64,000 nt of DNA from Streptomyces angustmyceticus (GTDB lineage: Bacteria; Actinomycetota; Actinomycetes; Streptomycetales; Streptomycetaceae): the NCBI RefSeq assembly GCF_019933235.1, contig NZ_CP082945.1:2976001-3040000 (forward strand), read 5' to 3'. Position numbers and translations under genes: made by a program. Below, piece by piece: positions 58,176 through 64,000 of the stretch; within the stretch, counting starts at the first letter, position 1; every line of letters begins with the position of its first letter. The notes under the pieces were generated by a model. The model was given only the letters and a program-made list of their open reading frames with translations. It searched no databases and had not been told where the DNA came from.

Positions 58176-59381
58176 TCAGTCCGCGACGACGTACCCGGCC
58201 GCGTGCAGCGCCGCGCGCAACTCGTCGCAGTGCGCAGGACCCTGCGTCTCCAGATGCAGCTCCACCTCGACCTCGGTCAGCCCGAGGCTGGGATCGGTGC
58301 GCACATGGCCGACGTCGAGCACGTTCGCGTCGGCCGCCGACAGCACCCCGAGCAGCGTCGCCAGCGCCCCCGGCCGGTCCGTCAGCCGCAGCCGCAGCGA
58401 GAGGTAGCGCCCGCCGGCGGCCATGCCGTGCCGCAGGATGCGCTGGAGCAGCAGCGGGTCGACGTTGCCGCCGGACAGCACCGCCACCACCGGCCCCTCG
58501 AAGGACTCCGGATCGGCGAGCAGCGCCGCCACCGGGCTCGCCCCGGCCGGCTCCACCACCTGCTTCGCCCGCTCCAGGCACAGCAGCAGCGCGCTGGAGA
58601 GCTGGGCCTCGGTGACCGTGCGGACCTCGTCCACCAGCCGCTCGACCATCGCGAACGTCACCTCGCCGGGGCGCCCCACCTTGATGCCGTCCGCCATCGT
58701 CGACAGCCCCTCGATCGCCACCGGGCGACCGGCCGCCAGCGACGGCGGATAGCAGGCCGCCCCCGCCGCCTGCACCCCGACGACCTTCACGTCCGGCCGC
58801 AGCGCCTTGACCGCGAGCGCGACCCCGGCCGCGAGCCCGCCGCCGCCGATCCCGACGACGATGGTCCGCACCTCGGGGCACTGTTCGAGGATCTCCAGGC
58901 CGACGGTGCCCTGGCCGGCGATGATGTCGGGGTGGTCGAAGGGGTGGATGAAGACCGCGCCGGTCTCGCGCGCGTACTCCTGGGCGGCGGCCAGCGTCTC
59001 GTCCACGACCTGGCCGTGCAGCCGCACCTCGGCGCCGTATTCGCGGGTGGCGGCGACCTTCGGCAACGGGGCGCCGACCGGCATGAACACCGTCGAGCGC
59101 ACCCCCAGCAGGGACGCCGCGAGCGCCACGCCCTGGGCGTGGTTGCCGGCGCTGGCGGCCACCACACCGGCCGTCCGCTCCTGCGCCGAGAGCCCGGCGA
59201 TGCGGACGTAGGCGCCGCGGATCTTGAAGGAGCCGGTGCGCTGGAGGTTCTCGCACTTGAGGTGGACGGGCGAGCCGACGAGCCCGGACAGGTAGCGGCT
59301 GCCCTCCATGGTGGTGGCCCGGGAGACGCCGGAGAGCATCTTGTGCGCCGCGCGTACGTCATCGACCGTAATCGCCGTCAT
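58176..59381 (-). CDS. ilvA: Threonine ammonia-lyase
   Basis: A 401-aa PLP enzyme converting L-threonine to 2-oxobutyrate and ammonia, the first step to isoleucine. The PLP Lys is in GSFKIRGAY, the substrate loop in ASAGNHAQGVA and the phosphate-binding glycines in GIGGGGLAAG. The last 75 residues form one ACT domain (RLRLTDRPGALATLLGVLS), the short form often seen in catabolic-type or GntR-independent enzymes. ATG 59381 has a GAGGACCCG site; in-frame starts further upstream (59447) lack one. Confidence 0.93.
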   Translation of the reverse strand: MTAITVDDVRAAHKMLSGVSRATTMEGSRYLSGLVGSPVHLKCENLQRTGSFKIRGAYVRIAGLSAQERTAGVVAASAGNHAQGVALAASLLGVRSTVFMPVGAPLPKVAATREYGAEVRLHGQVVDETLAAAQEYARETGAVFIHPFDHPDIIAGQGTVGLEILEQCPEVRTIVVGIGGGGLAAGVALAVKALRPDVKVVGVQAAGAACYPPSLAAGRPVAIEGLSTMADGIKVGRPGEVTFAMVERLVDEVRTVTEAQLSSALLLCLERAKQVVEPAGASPVAALLADPESFEGPVVAVLSGGNVDPLLLQRILRHGMAAGGRYLSLRLRLTDRPGALATLLGVLSAADANVLDVGHVRTDPSLGLTEVEVELHLETQGPAHCDELRAALHAAGYVVAD

Positions 59382-59664
59382 CGGGTCCTCGGCGGGGTGC
59401 GCGGATACGGAGGACCCGGGCGTCGTACGCGGCGTGTGGTCGGCCATGTCGCCAGTCTTGCAGTTCACCCGCGGTGGAGCCTTTTCTGCCCAAATGGTGA
59501 TCAGGCGCGCCGCGGGCGCGGGGTGTCCCCGGCCCGGCGCGCCGCGCGTCCGCGGGGGTGTTACGGGGCGTTATCGGAATGGACAGCCCAGGTACGCCCC
59601 GCGCCCGGTCCGCGTACGCTGTCCTCCCATCCATACGCACTTCCATCGAAGCGAGCTCCCGGCC

Positions 59665-60165
59665 ATGCCCACCTCTTCGGACATGACGACCCACACCGAC
59701 TCCGCTCTCCTCGACGCGCTGCAGCACCAAGTGGCCGTCTTCGCCCGCCGCGCAGAACAGAGCCGGCTCGGCGGCGTCGGGCAGGCGCGCAACTCCATGG
59801 ACCGCGCCGCCTACCTGCTGCTCAACCGCCTCGACCAGGAGGGCCCGATGGGCGTCAAGGCCCTGGCCGCCGGCATGGGCATCGACTCCTCGACGGTCAC
59901 CCGGCAGGTCGCCCCGCTGGTCGACTCCGGACTGGTCAGCCGCGCCACCCACCCGGAGGACGGCCGGGCCGTGGTGCTCCAGCTGTCCGAGCGCGGCCGC
60001 ACCCGCCTGGAGGAGGTGCGCACGTCCCGCCGTGCGCTGATGGCCCTGGTGACGGAGCAGTGGAGCGAGGAGGAGCGCACGGCGTTCACCACGCTCCTGA
60101 CGCGCTTCAACGCCTCCCTCTCCGACATCACCGCGTCCTTGACGCCGATGGGCCCGACGTCCTGA
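59665..60165 (+). CDS. MarR family transcriptional regulator
   Basis: A 166-aa MarR protein. The winged helix-turn-helix is GVKALAAGMGIDSSTVTRQV followed by the wing THPEDGRAVVLQLSERGR, flanked by dimerisation helices at both ends. ATG 59665 and ATG 59683 are both possible; the first follows a weak purine site. It is divergent from ilvA across 283 bases, so it may control ilvA or itself. No Cys redox sensor is present. Its ligand is unknown. Confidence 0.88.
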   Translation: MPTSSDMTTHTDSALLDALQHQVAVFARRAEQSRLGGVGQARNSMDRAAYLLLNRLDQEGPMGVKALAAGMGIDSSTVTRQVAPLVDSGLVSRATHPEDGRAVVLQLSERGRTRLEEVRTSRRALMALVTEQWSEEERTAFTTLLTRFNASLSDITASLTPMGPTS

Positions 60166-60435
60166 CGACCGGGCACCCCGCCGGGCCGTGAACACCCGGG
60201 GGCGACCGCCGGGGTCCCCCCCCCGGGATGACCGCCAGGAGTGAGAGCCGCCCCCCGACCGCCGCGCCCCGACCGCCCGCCCGCGGCCCGCGCGTCCGCG
60301 CGGCCTGCCGCGCCCGCCGCACCGTGACCACCCGCCGGCCCGCGGACTGCCGCCCCCGTCACGCCTCTTGACCGCACGGCCGCCCTGCCGTGCCATAGGA
60401 GCCCAGGGGCGGGTGTACGTCATCCGGGAGGCACG

Positions 60436-61014
60436 GTGCGAGAGCCGCGACCGGCGCAGGAGAGCCGCCGCGCCCGGGAGTTCACGCTGTTCGTGGCGGG
60501 CGCCGCGGGCCGGCTGCTGCACACCGCCGCGCTGCTGACCGGCGAGCCCGTCTCCCGGCCCGCCCCGGCCGCCGAGGAGTTGCTGACCTGCGCGCTCTCG
60601 CGCACGTACGCCGCCTGGGACCGGCTGCGCGGCGACGATCCGTACGAGCGGGCCCGCCGGGAGATGGCCCTCCGCTTCGCGCACACCGCCCGGCGGCACC
60701 GCCGGCCACGCGGCGGCCCCCTGGACCGGCTGTCGCCCCGGGAGCGTCTGGTCCTCGTCCTGCGGCTGTACGAGGGCATGCCCGAGGAACAGACCGCGGC
60801 CCAACTCGGGCTCCCCGCCGAGCGGGTGCACGCCCTGTGTCTGCACGCGGTCGCGGAGCTGCGCAGCCACCGCCCCCGGCCGGCGCCGTCACGCCGCCCG
60901 GGCGGGCCGCAGCACCCCTCGGCGGCACGGCAATCCGGCCCGCCCCAAGAACCCCCGGCGGCACCGGAACCCGGCCCGCCCCCGCACTCCGCCCCGACAT
61001 CCCCGGCCCCATGA
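60436..61014 (+). CDS. SigE-family sigma factor-like protein
   Basis: A 192-aa protein with the outline of a short ECF sigma factor. A degenerate region 2 (REFTLFVAGAAGRLLHTAAL, then AEELLTCALSRTYAAWDRL) leads to a clear region 4 helix-turn-helix (LSPRERLVLVLRLYEGM, PEEQTAAQLGLPAERVHAL, about residues 95-135), and then a Pro-rich disordered tail. Region 2 lacks some acidic residues expected for core binding, so activity is uncertain. GTG 60436 follows GGGAGGCAC. The stop overlaps the start of a small membrane-protein gene (ATGA), an arrangement typical of sigma factor plus anti-sigma or accessory gene. Confidence 0.72.
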   Translation: MREPRPAQESRRAREFTLFVAGAAGRLLHTAALLTGEPVSRPAPAAEELLTCALSRTYAAWDRLRGDDPYERARREMALRFAHTARRHRRPRGGPLDRLSPRERLVLVLRLYEGMPEEQTAAQLGLPAERVHALCLHAVAELRSHRPRPAPSRRPGGPQHPSAARQSGPPQEPPAAPEPGPPPHSAPTSPAP

Positions 61015-61262
61015 GCGGCCTCCCCGACCGCAAGGAGGCCGAGGTGCGGCGGATGCTGTCCGGGCCGCATCCGCTCGTGCCGCCCGACCTCGCCGACCGG
61101 GCCCTCGCCCGCGGCCGCCGCCTCCTGGCACGGCGCAGGCTGCTGCGCCGCCTCGGCCGGCTCTGCGCGCTGCTGGCGCTGGCGGCCCTGGCCTGGGCGG
61201 TCCTGGCCCACGGCGGACCGGCCCCGCCAGCCCGCACCACCCCTCCCGCGGAGGGGTGGTGA
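61011..61262 (+). CDS. Small membrane protein coupled to the sigma-like gene
   Basis: An 83-aa protein: a charged N-terminal helix (RKEAEVRRMLSG), an Arg-rich segment (RARRRLLRRLGRL-like) and one transmembrane helix (LCALLALAALAWAVLAHGG, about residues 51-69), then a short outer tail. The ATG lies in the ATGA overlap with the sigma-like gene, so translation is coupled. It may tether or inhibit the sigma-like protein, although no zinc-binding anti-sigma motif is present. It ends 24 bases before the convergent cystathionine gamma-synthase gene. Confidence 0.7.
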   Translation: MSGLPDRKEAEVRRMLSGPHPLVPPDLADRALARGRRLLARRRLLRRLGRLCALLALAALAWAVLAHGGPAPPARTTPPAEGW

Positions 61263-61286
61263 AGGGCCGGGCCGGAGCGTGGTGCG

Positions 61287-62447
61287 TCAGCCCAACGCCT
61301 GCGTGAGGTCGGCCAGCAGGTCGTCGACCGACTCGATACCGACCGAGAGGCGCACGAGGTCGTTGGGGACCTCCAGCAGCGAACCGGCCGTCGAGGCGTG
61401 CGTCATCAGACCCGGGTGCTCGATCAGCGACTCGACGCCGCCCAGCGACTCGCCGAGGGTGAACAGCTTGGCCCGGTTGCAGACCTCCACCGCCGCCTGC
61501 TCGCCGCCCGCGACCTGGAACGACACCATGCCGCCGAAGGACCGCATCTGCTTGGCGGCGATCTCGTGGCCCGGGTGCTCGGCCAGACCCGGGTAGAAGA
61601 CGCGGGTCACCTTCTTGTGGGAGGCGAGCAGGTCCGCGACGCGTGCCGCGTTGGCGCTGTGCCGGTCCATGCGGACGGCCAGCGTCTTGATGCCGCGCAT
61701 CACGAGCCAGGCGTCGAAGGGTCCGGCGACCGCGCCCATCGCGTTCTGGTGGTAGGCCAGCTCCTCGCCGAGGGCGTCGTCGTTGACGACGAGCGCGCCG
61801 CCGACCACGTCCGAGTGGCCGCCCATGTACTTGGTCGTGGAGTAGACCACCACGTCCGCGCCCAGGGCGAGCGGCTGCTGGAGGTAGGGGCTGGCGAAGG
61901 TGTTGTCGACGACGAGCTTGATCCCGGCGTCGTGGGCGACCGCGGCCAGCGCCGAGATGTCGCTGATGCCGAGCAGCGGGTTGCTGGGCGTCTCCACCCA
62001 GATCGCCTTCGTACGGGGCCGCAGGGCGTCGCGCACGGCCTTCGGGTCGGAGGTGTCGGCCACCGACCACTCGACGCCCCAGCGCTCGACGACCTTCGAG
62101 ATGAGACGGAAGGTGCCGCCGTAGGCGTCGTTGGGGATGACGACGTGGTCGCCGGGCACGAGCAGGGTGCGCAGCAGGCAGTCCTCGGCGGCGAGGCCGG
62201 AGGCGAAGGCGAGGCCGCGGCGGCCGCCGTCGAGGGCCGCGAGGTTCTCCTCCAGGGCGGTACGGGTCGGGTTGGCGCTGCGGCTGTACTCGTAGCCGCC
62301 ACGGAGCCCGCCGACCCCGTCCTGCTTGTACGTGGATACCTGGTAGATGGGCGGTACCACCGCGCCGGTCGCCTCGTCGGGCTCCTGACCTGCGTGGATG
62401 GCAACGGTTTCGAAATGCTGGTGGCGTGGTTCGCGCTGATCGCTCAT
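61287..62447 (-). CDS. metB: Cystathionine gamma-synthase (PLP, Cys/Met metabolism)
   Basis: A 386-aa PLP enzyme of the Cys/Met metabolism family. The N-terminal HFETVAIHAGQEPDEATGAV, the YEYSRSANPTRTALE block and the PLP Lys in VYSTTKYMGGHSDVVGG are intact, and the C-terminal GGVESLIEHPGLMTHAS is standard. It condenses an O-acylhomoserine with cysteine to cystathionine, although cystathionine gamma-lyase activity cannot be excluded from sequence. ATG 62447 fixes the start at MSDQREPRHQ; the frame continues upstream through unrelated sequence. Confidence 0.92.
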   Translation of the reverse strand: MSDQREPRHQHFETVAIHAGQEPDEATGAVVPPIYQVSTYKQDGVGGLRGGYEYSRSANPTRTALEENLAALDGGRRGLAFASGLAAEDCLLRTLLVPGDHVVIPNDAYGGTFRLISKVVERWGVEWSVADTSDPKAVRDALRPRTKAIWVETPSNPLLGISDISALAAVAHDAGIKLVVDNTFASPYLQQPLALGADVVVYSTTKYMGGHSDVVGGALVVNDDALGEELAYHQNAMGAVAGPFDAWLVMRGIKTLAVRMDRHSANAARVADLLASHKKVTRVFYPGLAEHPGHEIAAKQMRSFGGMVSFQVAGGEQAAVEVCNRAKLFTLGESLGGVESLIEHPGLMTHASTAGSLLEVPNDLVRLSVGIESVDDLLADLTQALG

Positions 62448-62668
62448 GTCGCCGAGGGTAGTCGGCCCCGCGACCGAACTTTTCGGAACTTTCTGGTTGG
62501 CTGGATAGTGGATACATGTGGGGGACCGCACACCGGCCCCCTCCGCGCCACCCCGCCCGCCCGCCGTCGCCTCACCACCCCCACCGCTCCCGTCGCACCC
62601 CCGGGCCGCACCGCCCCGCCGGTGGCCGCCGCCTCCGCCCGCCGAGACAGGTACAGGACACACCCCCC

Positions 62669-63829
62669 ATGGATGCTCTGCTGGTTCTCCTCGCCGCGCT
62701 CGCGCTCGGCGGCTTCGTCTTCCTGCCCTGGATGCGGCGCCGGCGGGCCGTGCAGCACACCCGGCAGGGCCTGGTGGTGGCCTCCGACCCGATGGCCGGC
62801 TACGGCTTCGTCCCGCTGGAGGAACTCGACGTACGGCTGCCCGGCCCTGACCGGGAACTGGCGGACGCGCTGGCCGAGATGCGCCGCACCCACGACTGGC
62901 GCCCGGCCGCCGCGCTATTGAAGGCCACCGGTGACGATTGGGAGCGCCGCTGGCAGCGGGTGCAGACCCTGGCCGGCGCCGCCGCGTTCGAGCTGGCCGC
63001 GGAGGAGGCGACGGAGCAGCAGCGGCGCGGCACCCCACCGGGGTACGGCGACGGCGGGCGCACCGGCGGCATCTGGCTGCGCACCTGGCGCGCGGAGGCC
63101 CCCAAGGACCCCGGCGGCGCCCAGACCCACGCCCAGTTCCTGGTCGTCCAGGCGCTGCGCGACCCGGGCTCGCCGGACTTCCGCATGATCCTCGAAGAGG
63201 CCCGAACGGTCTGCCGCGAGGCGGCGCTGCTGGCCCCCGGCAGCCCCATCCCGTACATCACGGAGCTGGCGGTCGCCCGCGGCCTGCACGACCGCCCCGC
63301 CGACTACGAAGAGCTCTGGTCCGAGGTCGCCCGGCGCGCCCCGCAGCACATGGGCGCCCACCTCGCCGCCCTCCCGTACTGGTCGCAGAAGTGGCACGGC
63401 TCACGCAAGGAGGCCGAGTCCTTCGCCGAGCGCACTGCGGCCGCCGCCCCCGCGGGCACCCTCCTCCCGGCCCTCCCGCTCTTCGCGGTGTACGAGCACC
63501 TCCCCGAGGCCAACATGGTCCGCAGCCTCTTCCAGAGCGCGGTCGTCGAGCGCGCCATCGAGGGCGCCCACTTCGCCCTTCGCGAGGCCCCCGACGACCA
63601 CCCCATGGCCCCGCACGTCCGCCACCTCCTGGTCTGGTTCCTGGTCCGCGCCGAGCGCTGGCCCGAGGCCATGGAACAGCTCCGCCTCGTCGACGGCCAC
63701 GTCGGCGCCGTCCCCTGGTCCTACGGCCACAGCCCCGCCGCCGAGTACGCCGCCTACCGCGCCCTGGCCATCGCCGGCTGGGAACAGCTGGGCGGCAACG
63801 GGGCGGGGTATCCGCCGGCGGGGGCGTAG
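62669..63829 (+). CDS. Membrane-anchored protein of unknown function
   Basis: A 386-aa protein with an N-terminal signal anchor (LLVLLAALALGGFVFLPW, residues 4-21) followed by a basic MRRRRAV stop. The remaining 350 residues are cytoplasmic and rich in helices with TPR-like spacing (DWRPAAALLKATGDDWERRW, FRMILEEARTVCREAALLAPG, ALAIAGWEQLGG). No catalytic motif was recognised. ATG 62669 is preceded by a weak purine stretch. It is divergent from metB. The remaining 170 bases of the window (63830-64000) are a G-rich, repetitive run (gccggg units) without a gene. Confidence 0.75.
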   Translation: MDALLVLLAALALGGFVFLPWMRRRRAVQHTRQGLVVASDPMAGYGFVPLEELDVRLPGPDRELADALAEMRRTHDWRPAAALLKATGDDWERRWQRVQTLAGAAAFELAAEEATEQQRRGTPPGYGDGGRTGGIWLRTWRAEAPKDPGGAQTHAQFLVVQALRDPGSPDFRMILEEARTVCREAALLAPGSPIPYITELAVARGLHDRPADYEELWSEVARRAPQHMGAHLAALPYWSQKWHGSRKEAESFAERTAAAAPAGTLLPALPLFAVYEHLPEANMVRSLFQSAVVERAIEGAHFALREAPDDHPMAPHVRHLLVWFLVRAERWPEAMEQLRLVDGHVGAVPWSYGHSPAAEYAAYRALAIAGWEQLGGNGAGYPPAGA

Positions 63830-64000
63830 CCGGGGCCGGGCGTGACCGGGCAGAGGCGGAGCCGGGCGTTGCCGGGCGGGCCTAGCCGGGGGGGCGTAGC
63901 CGGGGCGGGGCCATGCAGGGCCGGGCAGGGCAGGGCCGGGCGGCGGCATCGGAATACCCCCCACCCCCACAGCGTTCCCGCCAGTGCCAGGCCGACCGTC

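Noticed and set aside
56925..60191. A very long plus-strand frame crossing the ABC ATPase, ilvA and the MarR gene
   Set aside because: It spans three recognised genes in other frames and changes composition repeatedly, so it is a GC artefact.
63830..64000. A gene continuing off the right end of the window
   Set aside because: The sequence is a G-rich repeat of gccggg-like units with no codon structure.

Overview
This is a very GC-rich chromosomal window with C/G-ending codon bias, GTG and TTG starts, and a mycothiol S-conjugate amidase. That combination points to an actinomycete, most likely Streptomyces. Housekeeping genes frame the window on both sides: pckG, trhA, an amidase and a DUF255 thioredoxin-domain gene on the left, and mca, greA, a DrrAB-type ABC exporter, ilvA and a cystathionine gamma-synthase on the right. 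No tRNA, rRNA, CRISPR array or transposase was seen.

The core is a roughly 38.7 kb biosynthetic island (about 10.5-49.2 kb) with every gene on the minus strand, read from right to left. It starts with an MFS exporter. Next come two giant NRPSs: A-nMT-T-C-A-T-C-A-T-(degenerate E), then C-A-T-E-C-A-T-TE. Then follow a methyltransferase, a NodU/CmcH-type carbamoyltransferase, a VOC protein resembling L-DOPA 2,3-dioxygenase (LmbB1 type), a protein resembling heme-dependent tyrosine 3-hydroxylase (LmbB2 type) and a second MFS exporter. The last block is a free-standing A-T didomain, an NRPS C-A-T-reductase, an ATP-grasp ligase, a zinc-type MDR dehydrogenase, a TauD-like dioxygenase, a ThDP enzyme of the benzoylformate decarboxylase type and a divergent 2-hydroxyacid dehydrogenase. 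Many junctions are ATGA or TGATG overlaps, so most of it probably behaves as one or two long operons.

My reading, in part inference, is that the cluster contains two assembly lines with different release chemistry. NRPS1+NRPS2 build a pentapeptide ending at a thioesterase. Specificity residues read by eye are Asn-like (N-methylated), unknown, Gly, Thr (epimerised) and unknown. A-T plus C-A-T-R build a dipeptidyl aldehyde or imine whose second residue is proline-like. The tyrosine hydroxylase/DOPA dioxygenase pair starts the pathway that supplies alkyl-proline units to lincomycin, hormaomycin and pyrrolobenzodiazepines, and the proline-like A domain fits it. The later enzymes of that pathway (LmbA, LmbX, LmbY types) are missing, while a ThDP decarboxylase, dehydrogenases and a carbamoyltransferase are present. 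This suggests a different fate for the DOPA cleavage product. I do not recognise the cluster as a known one.

Three structural observations support a mosaic history. A decayed copy of the 5' end of the DUF255 gene lies at the right edge of the island, in direct orientation to the intact gene at the left edge, as expected after integration by single recombination. The Thr A-domain core (about 34.03-35.42 kb) has clearly foreign codon usage with sharp edges. A broken epimerase domain follows the Gly module, where epimerisation would be meaningless.
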